From Polaromonas sp. A23 (GTDB taxonomy: Bacteria > Pseudomonadota > Gammaproteobacteria > Burkholderiales > Burkholderiaceae_C): a stretch of DNA of 64,000 nt. This document shows positions 1 through 8,681 of this stretch, piece after piece (the stretch's first letter is position 1; the number at the start of each line of letters is the position of its first letter). Under the pieces are notes generated by a model. It was not told the origin of the DNA. It did no database searches and saw nothing but the letters and a program-made list of their open reading frames with translations. The DNA is taken from positions 62,001 through 126,000 of the forward strand of contig NZ_MUNO01000006.1 in the NCBI RefSeq assembly GCF_002001015.1. Direction: 5' to 3'. The position numbers and the translations under genes are program-made.

Positions 1-1
1 G

Positions 2-409
2 GCCGTCGACGGCCGGCCCACCTTGGGTGCCATTGCCGGGCACGCCCTGGCCAGTGTTTTCCAGGACACACTGCAGGCCGACGTTGAGCAAGCCCAGCGG
101 GTGAGCAAAACCCTGCTTCAAATGCCGCGCGAAATTGCAGCCGTGATGCCTTACCGGCCAGTGAACGTGCTGGCGATCGCCCCCTCCCAGTCACTCGATG
201 CTTTGGCCCAGGCGCACGCCGGGGAGTTGCCGGCCGCCACCTACAACGCGCTGGCTGGCCTGGGCGCGCTGGGGGCCAAGGGCAGCCCGGGCGGAGCCGC
301 GTTGGCGAGCTATCTCCTGTTTGAGACCGGCTTCATCAAGGCCTTGATGGCCTTGGGTGAGCGGGATGCCTATGCGCACAAGAGTGAGCTGATTGACTTT
401 TTTATGTGA
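2..409 (+). CDS. Patatin-like phospholipase, C-terminal fragment
   Basis: The reading frame is open from the first bases of the window and ends with TGA at 407-409, so only the C-terminal ~135 residues are present and the true start lies outside. The fragment has the usual tail of bacterial patatin-like (RssA/YjjU-type) acyl hydrolases: a VNVLAIAPSQ segment followed by a helical region with SYLLFETGFIKALMALGERDA and a terminal DFFM. The catalytic GXSXG serine and the Asp would lie upstream of the window and cannot be checked. Such proteins release fatty acids from lipids. The family assignment rests on tail similarity recalled from the family, so it is moderately certain. Confidence 0.65.
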   Translation, partial: AVDGRPTLGAIAGHALASVFQDTLQADVEQAQRVSKTLLQMPREIAAVMPYRPVNVLAIAPSQSLDALAQAHAGELPAATYNALAGLGALGAKGSPGGAALASYLLFETGFIKALMALGERDAYAHKSELIDFFM

Positions 410-497
410 AACCGGCGGTGGATGGCTCAGGCTTGAAGTGTCATAATCGCCGCTTATTCAACACGGAGAAATCCTTGGAAAGCAGCCCCAGTCGCTA

Positions 498-546
498 GCT
501 TTCAACACCGCAGACTGACGCCAGCGTCATCCCCGGGGTTGAAAGC
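498..546 (+). promoter_or_regulatory. Two-tier stem-loop in the corA leader
   Basis: GCTTTCAAC at 498-506 is perfectly complementary to GTTGAAAGC at 538-546, and inside it TGACG (516-520) pairs with CGTCA (525-529) around a CCAG loop. Extra CC/GG pairs extend the outer stem. No T-tract follows, so it is not a classic terminator. It lies 80 bp before the corA start and may be a structured 5' leader. The structure is seen; the role is inferred. Confidence 0.4.
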
Positions 547-626
547 GATGCCACCATCCACAACCCCGCCAGCGCCGCGCCTTCCCAAGGCCCGTGCAGG
601 CGCCCCCAACCGATTGGGAGCCAGTC

Positions 627-1613
627 ATGCTCAACATTTTCACGCTCGCCAACGGGCGCCTGTTCCAGGAAGAGATCGAATCGCTCGAGGAACTCTCCCG
701 GTTCCAGCCCATCTGGGTGGACCTGGAGGCACCGACACTGGAAGAAAAACGCTGGATCAAGCAGTACTACGGTCTGTCGATTCCCGAAGACGTGATGGAC
801 GAGGACATCGAGGAGTCCGCGCGTTTTTACGAAGAAGACAACGGCGAGCTGCATATCCGCTCCGACTTCCTGATTGCCGATGACGACGAACCGCGCACCG
901 TGCGGGTGGCCTTCATCCTGAACCTGGTCAATGACGACCTCAAAAGCAAAGGCGTGCTGTTTTCCATCCACGACGAGGACGTGCCGGTGTTCCGCCTGTT
1001 GCGCATGCGCGCGCGCCGCGCGCCCGGGCTGATCGAAGACGCCAAGGAAGTGCTGCTCAAGCTGTTCGATGCCGATGCCGAGTATTCGGCCGACACGCTG
1101 GAAGGCATTTACATCGACCTGGAAAAAGTCAGCACCAAGGTGCTGTCAGGCGACGTGACCGACGTGATGGCCGGCGAGGTGCTCGGCGCCATCGCCCGCC
1201 ATGAGGATTTGAGCGGGCGCATTCGCCGCAACGTGATGGACACGCGCCGCGCCGTGAGCTTCATGATGCGCAGCAAGATGCTGAACAGCGAGCAGTTTGA
1301 GGAAGCACGGCAGATCCTGCGCGATATCGACTCGCTGGACTCGCACACGGCTTTTCTCTTCGACAAGATCAACTTCCTGATGGACGCCACGGTGGGTTTC
1401 ATCAACATCAACCAGAACAAAATCATCAAGATCTTTTCCGTGGCCAGCGTCGCGCTGCTGCCGCCCACGCTGATCGCCAGTGTGTACGGCATGAACTTCA
1501 AGCTCATGCCCGAGCTGGACTGGGCGCTGGGCTATCCGTACGCCCTGCTGCTGATGGCGGCGAGTGCGGTGGTGCCGATGTGGTATTTCAGGAAGCGCGG
1601 CTGGTTGAAGTAG
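627..1613 (+). CDS. corA: CorA-family magnesium/cobalt transporter
   Basis: A 328-residue protein of normal CorA length. It has a long soluble N-terminal domain and two C-terminal membrane helices, and the pore signature YGMNF ends the first helix (about residues 292-296). CorA pentamers carry Mg2+ (also Co2+ and Ni2+) across the inner membrane. The ATG at 627 was chosen over an in-frame ATG at 594 because GGGAG lies just upstream at 616-620 and MLNIFTLANGRL is the usual start of this family. The gene stands alone. A two-tier hairpin lies in the leader and a GC-rich repeat follows the stop codon directly. Confidence 0.93.
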   Translation: MLNIFTLANGRLFQEEIESLEELSRFQPIWVDLEAPTLEEKRWIKQYYGLSIPEDVMDEDIEESARFYEEDNGELHIRSDFLIADDDEPRTVRVAFILNLVNDDLKSKGVLFSIHDEDVPVFRLLRMRARRAPGLIEDAKEVLLKLFDADAEYSADTLEGIYIDLEKVSTKVLSGDVTDVMAGEVLGAIARHEDLSGRIRRNVMDTRRAVSFMMRSKMLNSEQFEEARQILRDIDSLDSHTAFLFDKINFLMDATVGFININQNKIIKIFSVASVALLPPTLIASVYGMNFKLMPELDWALGYPYALLLMAASAVVPMWYFRKRGWLK

Positions 1614-1700
1614 CCCCCACGGTTGCTCACTGCGTGTAGCGCCCTGCCCCTCGAGGGGGCCGCTGCGACTGCGGGCCGGCAAAGCCGGACCCGCGGCCCC
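1614..1700 (-). repeat. GC-rich dispersed repeat (family B), copy 1
   Basis: This ~87-bp element begins directly after the corA stop. Its reverse complement matches 33163-33248 closely, sharing GGGGCCGCGG at one end, a CCCCTCGAGGGG-like palindrome in the centre (about 1647-1660) and an ACGC(A/G)-rich tail ending in GTGGGGG. The internal palindrome could act as a bidirectional hairpin 3' of corA. Confidence 0.7.
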
Positions 1701-1762
1701 TGCTGGTATGAAGAGTCCACATGGCCGCTCGTGGTATTTCGTTCGTTCTGCGCTTGTCAGTT

Positions 1763-1818
1763 AAATCGGCAGTGAGCCCTTGCGTGACGGGCGCCAACAG
1801 CTACTAAATTTATAGCGC
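1763..1818 (+). repeat. Double mini-hairpin repeat (family A), copy 1
   Basis: AAATCGG, GCCC-N9-GGGC, then GCTA/TAGC arms ending in ATAGCGC. The right end supplies the TAA stop and the last two codons of mtnN on the opposite strand, so the element abuts and slightly overlaps the 3' end of that gene. Confidence 0.8.
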
Positions 1819-2541
1819 TTCGAGGAGATGCCGGACAATCGCCTGCGCATACAGGCTGGCTACGTCCTTGACGAACACCGGAAAATCCACATGCGCCGTG
1901 TCGTCGGCGCGGTCGGAGATCGTGCGCACGGCGGCAAATGGCAAACCGTAGTCAAAACACACTTGCGCTACCGCCGCCCCCTCCATTTCCACGGCCAACA
2001 CCTCGTGGCCGCCCTGCTTTAAAGCCGTGCGCAGATTACGGGACTCCTGCATGCCTGAAACAAAACGGTCCCCGCTGGCCATCAGGCCGTGATGCAGCAG
2101 GGTCTTCGCAGGCAGCGCGAGGCCCTCAAGCCCTGCTCGGCTGGCCTGAAGCAGGCGCGCGGTCAGCGCTGCGTCACAAGGAAAACGGGTCCGTCCATAC
2201 AGTGGGACTTCGTAGCGCGGAAAAATCGGCGAGGCGTCCAGGTCATGCTGCACAAATTCTGTAGCCACCACCACATCGCCCACCTGAACTCCGTCACCCA
2301 GTCCGCCGGCCACTCCTGTGAAGACGATCCGTCCCACATTGAAACGCTCGATCAGCGCGGTACTGGTCGTGGCTGCCGCCACCTTGCCGATGCGTGAAAG
2401 TGCAAGCACCACGGGCTGACCATGCAGGCGCCCCTGCCAGAAATCACGTCCGGCGTGGCTGGATTTCCGGGGCTGTTGCAAAAGTTCGAGCAGGCCCTGC
2501 TGCTCTTCGGCCAGGGCGCTGAGGATGGCGGTGATCGTCAT
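1810..2541 (-). CDS. mtnN: 5'-methylthioadenosine/S-adenosylhomocysteine nucleosidase
   Basis: A 243-residue protein that hydrolyses methylthioadenosine and S-adenosylhomocysteine to adenine plus the ribosyl thiol in the methionine salvage and activated-methyl cycles. Visible family motifs are the early acidic AEEQ segment, a glycine-rich FTGVAGGLG, the nucleoside-binding VEMEGAA and the late SDRAD with the catalytic Asp. The start was set at the ATG at 2541 because MTITAILSALAEEQ is the normal N-terminus; the longer frame would run back into the fadD terminator hairpin. Its stop codon is inside a family A repeat. Expression must come from read-through of the terminator or a promoter in the short gap to it. 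Confidence 0.9.
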   Translation of the reverse strand: MTITAILSALAEEQQGLLELLQQPRKSSHAGRDFWQGRLHGQPVVLALSRIGKVAAATTSTALIERFNVGRIVFTGVAGGLGDGVQVGDVVVATEFVQHDLDASPIFPRYEVPLYGRTRFPCDAALTARLLQASRAGLEGLALPAKTLLHHGLMASGDRFVSGMQESRNLRTALKQGGHEVLAVEMEGAAVAQVCFDYGLPFAAVRTISDRADDTAHVDFPVFVKDVASLYAQAIVRHLLEAL

Positions 2542-2572
2542 GGTTGCCAGTTTGCCCGAAATGCCGAGCTTC

Positions 2573-2600
2573 AATAAAAAAGGCGGCCGAAGCCGCCTTT
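2573..2600 (-). terminator. Rho-independent terminator of fadD
   Basis: On the minus strand, AAAGGCGGC - TTCG loop - GCCGCCTTT is followed by a run of T (the A-tract at 2574-2581 on the plus strand). Nine perfect pairs with a stable tetraloop and a U-tract, 23 bp after the fadD stop. Confidence 0.9.
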
Positions 2601-2622
2601 GCTGCAAGAAGTGGCTTGCGCC

Positions 2623-4311
2623 TTACTTCTTGTCACGCAGTTCGCGGCGCAGAATTTTTCCGACCGGCGTTTTCGGCAGCTCCGTGCGGAACTCCACCAC
2701 CTTGGGCTGCTTGTAACCAGTCAGGTTGGTCTTGCAGAACTCGCGCACCTGGGCCTCAGTGAGGTCGGGGTTTTTCTTGACGATGACCAGCTTGACGGCT
2801 TCGCCCGACTTTTCGTCGACCACGCCAACGCAGGCGCATTCCATCACGCCTTCCATGCCGGACACCACGTCTTCAACCTCATTCGGGTAGACATTGAAGC
2901 CGCTCACGAGGATCATGTCCTTCTTGCGGTCCACGATCTTGAAGAAACCGCGCTCATCGACCACCCCAATGTCGCCGGATTTGAAGTAGCCGTCAGGTGT
3001 CATGACCTTGGCGGTTTCGTCAGGGCGCTGCCAGTAGCCGGCCATGACTTGCGGGCCCTTGATGGCGATCTCACCGGGCTGGCCGGCTGGCACTTCGTTG
3101 CCGTCATCGTCGAGCAGCTTGAACCAGGTGCCGGGAATTGGCACACCGATGGTGCCGGTGAAGGCCTTGCTGTTGGTCGGGTTGCAGCTGGCCGACGGAG
3201 AGGTTTCCGACAAGCCATAACCTTCGCAGATCGGGCAGCCGGTTTTTTCCAGCCACAACTTGGCGACCGCGCTTTGCACCGCCATGCCGCCGCCCAGTGA
3301 GATTTTCAAGTGAGACCAGTCCACGGTGTTGAAGTCCGGGTGGTTGGCCAGGCCGTTGAACAGCGTGTTGACCGCCGGAAAGCTGTGCACCTTGTGCTTG
3401 GACAGCTCCTTGAGAACGGCCGGCAGATCGCGCGGATTCGGAATCAGGATGTTCTTGCCGCCGGTGCGCATTCCCAGCATCATGTTCACCGTGAAGGCGA
3501 AGATGTGATACAGCGGCAGCGCGCAGACATAGGTGGGCTGAGCGCCGGACGTCATGCTGGACATGGCCGGGCCGTTCCAGGCCTCGGACTGCAGCACATT
3601 GGCGATCACATTGCGGTGCAGCAGCACGGCACCTTTGGAGACACCGGTGGTGCCGCCGGTGTATTGGAGAACCGCTACGTCATCAGGCTTGATGTCGGGA
3701 CGCTTGAGCGTGCCGCGTGTACCCTGTGCAACAGCGTCATTGAAACGCACAGCGCCAGGCAGGTTGAAGGCTGGCACCATTTTCTTGACATTGCGCACCA
3801 CGTAGTTGACCAGTGCGCCCTTGAGCATGCCCAGCTGGTCGCCCATGGCCGTCAGCACCACATGCTTGACGGGCGTGGCGGCGATGCACTGCTCCAGCGT
3901 GTTGGCGAAGTTTTCGATGATGACGATCGCCTTCGCGCCGGAGTCCTTGAGCTGGTGCTCGAGTTCGCGCGGGGTGTACAGCGGGTTGACGTTGACCACC
4001 ACAAAACCGGCACGCAGAATGGCCGCCACCGTGACCGGGTACTGCGGCACGTTGGGCATCATGATGGCAACACGATCCCCCTTGGCCAACCCCAGCCCCT
4101 GGAGGTAAGCAGCAAACGCCTGTGACAGGCTGTCCGTCTGGCCGAAAGTGATGTCCTTGCCCATGAAGCTGTAGGCCACGGCCGAAGCGTTCTTGGCAAA
4201 ACTTTCTTCCATCAGCGCTACCAGCGAAGCGTATTGCGACGCATCAATGTCGGCCGGCACGCCCGGTGGATAGGCTTTCAGCCAGGGACGGTCGAGGGTG
4301 GATGCATTCAT
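2623..4311 (-). CDS. fadD: Long-chain fatty-acid-CoA ligase
   Basis: A 562-residue AMP-forming acyl-CoA synthetase that activates long-chain fatty acids for beta-oxidation or lipid synthesis. It shows the AMP-binding signature YTGGTTGVSKGA (around residue 210), GYGLSETSP, the hinge region FKIVDRKKDMILVSGFNVYP and the catalytic lysine near the C-terminus in TPVGKILRRELR. The ATG at 4311 was chosen because GGAG lies 9 nt upstream; an in-frame codon at 4341 lacks such a site. The gene is monocistronic, ending in a strong terminator. The neighbouring pnt operon is transcribed in the same direction. Confidence 0.92.
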   Translation of the reverse strand: MNASTLDRPWLKAYPPGVPADIDASQYASLVALMEESFAKNASAVAYSFMGKDITFGQTDSLSQAFAAYLQGLGLAKGDRVAIMMPNVPQYPVTVAAILRAGFVVVNVNPLYTPRELEHQLKDSGAKAIVIIENFANTLEQCIAATPVKHVVLTAMGDQLGMLKGALVNYVVRNVKKMVPAFNLPGAVRFNDAVAQGTRGTLKRPDIKPDDVAVLQYTGGTTGVSKGAVLLHRNVIANVLQSEAWNGPAMSSMTSGAQPTYVCALPLYHIFAFTVNMMLGMRTGGKNILIPNPRDLPAVLKELSKHKVHSFPAVNTLFNGLANHPDFNTVDWSHLKISLGGGMAVQSAVAKLWLEKTGCPICEGYGLSETSPSASCNPTNSKAFTGTIGVPIPGTWFKLLDDDGNEVPAGQPGEIAIKGPQVMAGYWQRPDETAKVMTPDGYFKSGDIGVVDERGFFKIVDRKKDMILVSGFNVYPNEVEDVVSGMEGVMECACVGVVDEKSGEAVKLVIVKKNPDLTEAQVREFCKTNLTGYKQPKVVEFRTELPKTPVGKILRRELRDKK

Positions 4312-4403
4312 GCTTGTCTTCTCCAGATAACGATTGAACAACTGCCACGGATTTTCATGGCGCTACCCTCTTCGGGGCTATTGCGTTTTCCCTAGGAAAC
4401 GGA

Positions 4404-4432
4404 GGAATTAGAAGAGGGGCGCCTCTAATTCC
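4404..4432. repeat. Inverted repeat between pntB and fadD
   Basis: GGAATTAGA (4404-4412) and TCTAATTCC (4424-4432) are perfect complements around an 11-nt GC-rich loop. A T-rich stretch follows on the plus strand only. It lies downstream of pntB and upstream of fadD, so it may be a 3' structure of the pnt transcript or an operator for fadD. It is not a canonical terminator on the coding strand. Confidence 0.45.
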
Positions 4433-4489
4433 TTTTAATTCCTTCTGATTCCCATATCTCGGCAAGCAAAAAGTGCTATTGCCGGCAAC

Positions 4490-5923
4490 TTACTCAATCG
4501 CCTTGCCCATGTCTTCAATGACTTTCTTCGCATCGCCAAACACCATCATGGTTTTGTCCATGTAAAACAACTCGTTGTCCAGGCCGGCATAACCGGCTGC
4601 CATCGAGCGTTTGTTGACGATGACAGTCTTGGCCTTGTAGGCCTCAAGAATCGGCATGCCGTAAATCGCACTGCCCTTCACGTGGGCGGCCGGGTTCACC
4701 ACGTCATTGGCGCCCAGAATGATGGCGACGTCGGCCTGGCCGAACTCGGCGTTGATGTCTTCCATTTCGTGCACCTGGTCGTAAGGGACCTCGGCTTCGG
4801 CCAGCAGCACGTTCATGTGGCCAGGCATGCGGCCGGCCACGGGATGAATCGCATATTTGACGTTGACGCCCCGTTCGATGAGTTTCTGGGCCAGCTCCTT
4901 GACGGAATGCTGTGCACGCGCGACGGCAAGGCCATAACCCGGAACGATGATCACGGTTTCAGCGTTGCCCAAAATGAAGGCCGCGTCGTCGGCTGATCCC
5001 GATTTCACAGGACGCTGCTCCTTGGCACCCGCTGCCGCTGCGCCGGCCTCGCCGCCGAAGCCACCCAGGATGACGTTGAAGAACGAGCGGTTCATGGCCT
5101 TGCACATGATGTAGGACAGGATGGCGCCAGAAGAGCCCACCAGCGAACCCGCCACGATCAGCATCGCGTTGTTCAGAGAGAAACCGATGCCCGCTGCAGC
5201 CCAGCCCGAGTAGCTGTTGAGCATGGACACCACCACCGGCATGTCGGCGCCGCCGATCGGGATGATGATCAGGACACCCAGCACAAAGGACAACGCGAGC
5301 ATCGCGAAAAATGCTGTCCAGTTACCGGTGAACATGAAGACCAGGCCCAGTGCCAGCGTGGCAATGCCCAGCACCAGGTTAATCATGTGCTGGCCGGCAA
5401 ACGTCACCGGCGCGCCCTGGAACAGCCTGAATTTGTATTTCCCGCTGAGCTTGCCGAAGGCAATCACCGAACCGCTGAAGGTGATGGCGCCGATGGCCGC
5501 GCCCAGGAAGAGCTCGAGCCGGTTACCGGCCGGAATCGCCGCAGTCGGCAGGCCCGCCGCGACGATGCCGAAAGCATCGGGTTCGGCCATGGCCGCCACC
5601 GCAATAAAGACCGCAGCCAGACCGATCATGCTGTGCATGAACGCCACCAGCTCCGGCATCTTGGTCATCTCGACGCGTTTGGCCATCAGCGTGCCCGCCG
5701 ACCCACCTACAACCAGGGCGCCCAACACGTAGACCATGCCCAAGGCCTTGCCGCCGGAAATCTGAACAATCAAGGCGCCGGTGGTGACCACGGCAATCGC
5801 CATGCCGACCATGCCGAACAGATTGCCGCGAATCGACGTGGTGGGATGCGACAGGCCTTTGAGCGCCTGGATAAAACAAACCGAAGCCACCAAGTACAGC
5901 AGCGTGACAAGATTCATGCTCAT
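4490..5923 (-). CDS. pntB: NAD(P) transhydrogenase subunit beta
   Basis: A 477-residue integral membrane protein. The first ~290 residues are a series of hydrophobic helices (domain II); the C-terminal ~180 form the NADP(H)-binding domain III with [31 protein letters not shown] and the nucleotide-loop GANDVVNPA. With the alpha subunits it couples hydride transfer between NADH and NADP+ to proton movement. Its ATG overlaps the TGA of pntAb (ATGA at 5923-5920), indicating translational coupling. It is the last gene of the operon. Confidence 0.95.
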   Translation of the reverse strand: MSMNLVTLLYLVASVCFIQALKGLSHPTTSIRGNLFGMVGMAIAVVTTGALIVQISGGKALGMVYVLGALVVGGSAGTLMAKRVEMTKMPELVAFMHSMIGLAAVFIAVAAMAEPDAFGIVAAGLPTAAIPAGNRLELFLGAAIGAITFSGSVIAFGKLSGKYKFRLFQGAPVTFAGQHMINLVLGIATLALGLVFMFTGNWTAFFAMLALSFVLGVLIIIPIGGADMPVVVSMLNSYSGWAAAGIGFSLNNAMLIVAGSLVGSSGAILSYIMCKAMNRSFFNVILGGFGGEAGAAAAGAKEQRPVKSGSADDAAFILGNAETVIIVPGYGLAVARAQHSVKELAQKLIERGVNVKYAIHPVAGRMPGHMNVLLAEAEVPYDQVHEMEDINAEFGQADVAIILGANDVVNPAAHVKGSAIYGMPILEAYKAKTVIVNKRSMAAGYAGLDNELFYMDKTMMVFGDAKKVIEDMGKAIE

Positions 5924-6255
5924 TTGGCCACTCCCGAGCCTGCTGCATCAGCGGCAACTGTCTTCTTTTCCTTCTTGCGGAACATCTCCAGCATGCGCCG
6001 TGTCACCAGGAAGCCACCGAACACGTTGACCGCAGCCAGCGCCACGGCCAGCACGCCCATGGTTTTGCCCAGCGGGGTGACCGTCAGCGCGGCAGCCAGC
6101 ATGGCGCCCACGATGACGATGGCCGAAATGGCGTTGGTCACCGCCATCAGCGGCGTATGCAGGGCTGGCGTGACGGTCCACACCACGTGGTAGCCCACAT
6201 AAATGGCCAACACAAAGATGATGAGGTTGATGATGGTGGGAGAGACTGCTTCCAT
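5920..6255 (-). CDS. pntAb: NAD(P) transhydrogenase alpha subunit, membrane part
   Basis: A 111-residue protein with three predicted membrane helices, matching the membrane half of the transhydrogenase alpha chain (motif [28 protein letters not shown] split across helices one and two). In many alphaproteobacteria and betaproteobacteria the alpha chain is divided into two genes, as here. The ATG at 6255 follows AAGGA by 5 nt and gives the usual N-terminus MEAVSPTI; the longer frame has no support. It ends in an ATGA overlap with pntB. Confidence 0.92.
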   Translation of the reverse strand: MEAVSPTIINLIIFVLAIYVGYHVVWTVTPALHTPLMAVTNAISAIVIVGAMLAAALTVTPLGKTMGVLAVALAAVNVFGGFLVTRRMLEMFRKKEKKTVAADAAGSGVAK

Positions 6256-6280
6256 GGAAGTCCTTCTGATTGATAAATAC

Positions 6281-6820
6281 TTAGGTAGACCAGGTTCTGG
6301 GCGCAGCTTTTCTATGCAAAAAGAAAGCGTCAACGGCATCTAACAGCTGCTGCTGTGCCTGGTTGACCGGAGGTTCGATCAAGGCGGCTGCATGCATCAC
6401 TGTTTTCAGGGTCTGGATGTGGTAATCGCTGAACTTGTCTGCGCTGTGCTGCAGAACGGTGGGCACTTCGGTCAGTTCCAGGGGACGGTTGCGCAGCATG
6501 TGCGAACTGGACAGCCACAGGCTGACGGCGTCCGCATCGTTCATGTTGAGGTGCTTTCGCAAAAGCTCCTGCACGCCGGCCTTTTGCTGGGAACTGATGA
6601 CGCCCGTCGTCTGCACGGTCGCCAGCGCCAGCACCGCCACCACGTCCACCGGATGCTCCAGTGTGTACAGCGGCGGGGTGGTGACCTTGTTGCGCCAACT
6701 GCGCCGGCGAAAAAATGTCAGCGGGTTGAGCCAACCCACGTCAATGCCGAAGCGTCGCAAGGCCTCCATGGCCATGACAAAGGTGATGACCAAGCCAAGC
6801 AGTTGCAGGATGATTCCCAT
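6281..6820 (-). CDS. Uncharacterised membrane-anchored protein inside the pnt operon
   Basis: A 179-residue protein not recognised with certainty. Residues ~3-22 form one hydrophobic N-terminal helix; a basic linker ([10 protein letters not shown]) follows, and then a helical soluble domain of ~110 residues rich in acidic and aliphatic positions, faintly like the TerB/tellurite-resistance helical fold. It lies 17 bp after pntAa and 25 bp before pntAb in the same direction, so it is almost certainly co-transcribed with the transhydrogenase. An accessory or assembly role is possible but unproven. It has no residues that identify a catalytic site. Confidence 0.75.
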   Translation of the reverse strand: MGIILQLLGLVITFVMAMEALRRFGIDVGWLNPLTFFRRRSWRNKVTTPPLYTLEHPVDVVAVLALATVQTTGVISSQQKAGVQELLRKHLNMNDADAVSLWLSSSHMLRNRPLELTEVPTVLQHSADKFSDYHIQTLKTVMHAAALIEPPVNQAQQQLLDAVDAFFLHRKAAPRTWST

Positions 6821-6837
6821 TGAAGCCCCCTTGCTGA

Positions 6838-7953
6838 CTACTTGCGCTTGACTTCGCCGCCCTGCGCCATCAGGCAGGCTGCCACGATGTCGTCTTCCAG
6901 GTCGATGTTCAGCGCGCCCTCTTTGCTGATGATCAGCTTGAGGAAGTCCAGCAGGTTGCGGGCATACAGCGCGCTGGCATCGGCAGCCACCAGCGCCGGC
7001 ACATTGGTCTCGCCGATCAGCGTGACGCCGTGTTTGACCACGGTTTTGCCAGGCTCGGTCAACGGGCAGTTGCCGCCCTGCGGCGCGGCCAGATCAACAA
7101 TCACGCTACCGGGTTTCATGGCCTTGACCATGTCCTCTGTCACCAGCACCGGGGCGGCGCGGCCCGGGATCAGCGCCGTGGTGATCACAATGTCGGCGAG
7201 CGCCACACGTTTGGCGACTTCGGCCTTTTGCCGCTCCAGCCAGCTCGCCGGCATGGGCTTGGCATAACCGCCGACACCGACGGCGGCTTCGCGCTCTTCG
7301 TCGGTCTCGTAGGCCACGTCAATGAACTTGCCACCCAGCGACTCGACCTGCTCCTTGACGCTCGGACGCACATCACTGGCTTCAATCACTGCACCCAGGC
7401 GCTTGGCAGTGGCAATGGCTTGCAAGCCGGCCACGCCGACACCCAGAATCACCACCCGGGCCGCCTTGACGGTGCCGGCAGCAGTCATCAGCATCGGGAA
7501 AAAGCGCTGGTATTTGTCTGCCGCCATCATCACGGCCTTGTAGCCGGCGATGTTGGCCTGCGACGACAACACGTCCATGCTTTGCGCGCGGCTGGTGCGC
7601 GGTGCGGCTTCCAGCGCAAACGCTGTCAGCTGGGCGCCAGCCAGGCGCTGCAGGCCCGTGGCATCAAAGGGATTGAGCATGCCGACCAGCACCGTGCCGG
7701 CTTTGGCCAAGCCGATTTCGCTGTCCTGCGGGCAGCGTACCTTCAGCACGATGTCGCTGGCATAGGCGCCGACGGCATCAGTGATCTCGGCGCCAACCGC
7801 CACATAGGCCTCATCCGGCACGCTGGCAGCCACCCCGGCACCCGACTGGATGCATACGGTGTGGCCTTGGGCCTTGAGTTTTTTGGCCGTCTCGGGCGTG
7901 ACGGCAACGCGTGTTTCCCCCGCCGTGATTTCGGCCGGTACCCCGATTCGCAT
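6838..7953 (-). CDS. pntAa: NAD(P) transhydrogenase alpha subunit, NAD-binding part
   Basis: A 371-residue soluble domain I of the proton-translocating transhydrogenase, related to alanine dehydrogenase. Visible features are MRIGVPAE at the N-terminus, the substrate-loop region RTSRAQSMDVLSSQANIAGYKAV (near 130-155), the Rossmann motif VVILGVGVAGLQAIATAKRLGA and IPGRAAPVLV. It binds NAD(H) and passes hydride to NADP(H) on PntB. It is the first gene of pntAa-orf-pntAb-pntB; GGAG lies 8 nt before the ATG. Confidence 0.95.
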   Translation of the reverse strand: MRIGVPAEITAGETRVAVTPETAKKLKAQGHTVCIQSGAGVAASVPDEAYVAVGAEITDAVGAYASDIVLKVRCPQDSEIGLAKAGTVLVGMLNPFDATGLQRLAGAQLTAFALEAAPRTSRAQSMDVLSSQANIAGYKAVMMAADKYQRFFPMLMTAAGTVKAARVVILGVGVAGLQAIATAKRLGAVIEASDVRPSVKEQVESLGGKFIDVAYETDEEREAAVGVGGYAKPMPASWLERQKAEVAKRVALADIVITTALIPGRAAPVLVTEDMVKAMKPGSVIVDLAAPQGGNCPLTEPGKTVVKHGVTLIGETNVPALVAADASALYARNLLDFLKLIISKEGALNIDLEDDIVAACLMAQGGEVKRK

Positions 7954-8089
7954 GGGTGTCTCCTCGTTGCGTAAGTAGTTCTGGGTGAATTGTTAGCTGT
8001 CAGCTAGCTTACATGACTTTGGCGGGCTTTTTCTGGAGGCCGCTACCCAGATGCCGCCGCGCATTGTCTGGGCCGGCCGGACGCGCAAG

Positions 8090-8095
8090 GATAAT
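8090..8095 (+). promoter_or_regulatory. -10-like hexamer of nudJ, 6 nt before the start
   Basis: GATAAT is followed by six bases and then the nudJ ATG at 8102. A transcript initiated at the normal distance would begin at the start codon. No convincing -35 box or ribosome binding site is seen. Confidence 0.4.
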
Positions 8096-8101
8096 GCGCG
8101 C

Positions 8102-8605
8102 ATGAATACAAGATGGAAACCCAGTGCAACAGTCGCGGCCATCATCGAGCGCCAAGGCAAATTCCTGCTGGTGGAGGAACACACGCAGGACGGCTTGCGG
8201 CTGAACAATCCGGCCGGTCATCTGGACCAGGGTGAAAGCCCGGTGCAGGGCTGTATCCGGGAAACGCTGGAAGAAACTGCTTTTCACTTCACGCCCGATG
8301 CGCTGGTCGGTATCTATATGTCGCGCTTTGAACGCGCGGTGCCGGGCCAGACCCATCCCCTGGACATCACCTATCTGCGCTTTGCCTTTTGCGGCACGCT
8401 GGGCGCGGAAGTTGAGGGACAGGCGCTGGACGAAGGCATTGTGCGCACCGTCTGGATGACGCCGGAAGAGATCAGGGCGTGCGCTCACTTGCACCGCAGC
8501 CCCTTGCTGCTGACCTGCATGGAAGATTATCTGTCCGGCAAACGCTTCCCATTGGAATTGATCACGACCGATCCCAGCGTGCATGCACCGCTGAGCCAGC
8601 GGTAG
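8102..8605 (+). CDS. nudJ: NUDIX hydrolase, NudJ type
   Basis: A 167-residue protein with the Nudix box beginning at the glycine of GHLDQGESP and running through RETLEET, which carries the metal-binding glutamates. The usual glycine near the end of the box is alanine (ETAF), as in several NudJ-like proteins. In Escherichia coli NudJ, a phosphatase acting on thiamin pyrimidine pyrophosphate and nucleotides, is encoded directly before mnmA. Here mnmA is the next plus-strand gene, but opgD on the opposite strand separates the two. The ATG at 8102 is preferred over 8051 because MNTRWKPSATVAAIIE is the natural start and a -10-like GATAAT ends 6 nt before it. Confidence 0.85.
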   Translation: MNTRWKPSATVAAIIERQGKFLLVEEHTQDGLRLNNPAGHLDQGESPVQGCIRETLEETAFHFTPDALVGIYMSRFERAVPGQTHPLDITYLRFAFCGTLGAEVEGQALDEGIVRTVWMTPEEIRACAHLHRSPLLLTCMEDYLSGKRFPLELITTDPSVHAPLSQR

Positions 8606-8681
8606 AAAGCGTTGCCGGTTGGAGGTGAGCAGACACGTCTCTTTCCAGGACAGCTTTTGAAAAGGACAGCGAGCGTAGGCG

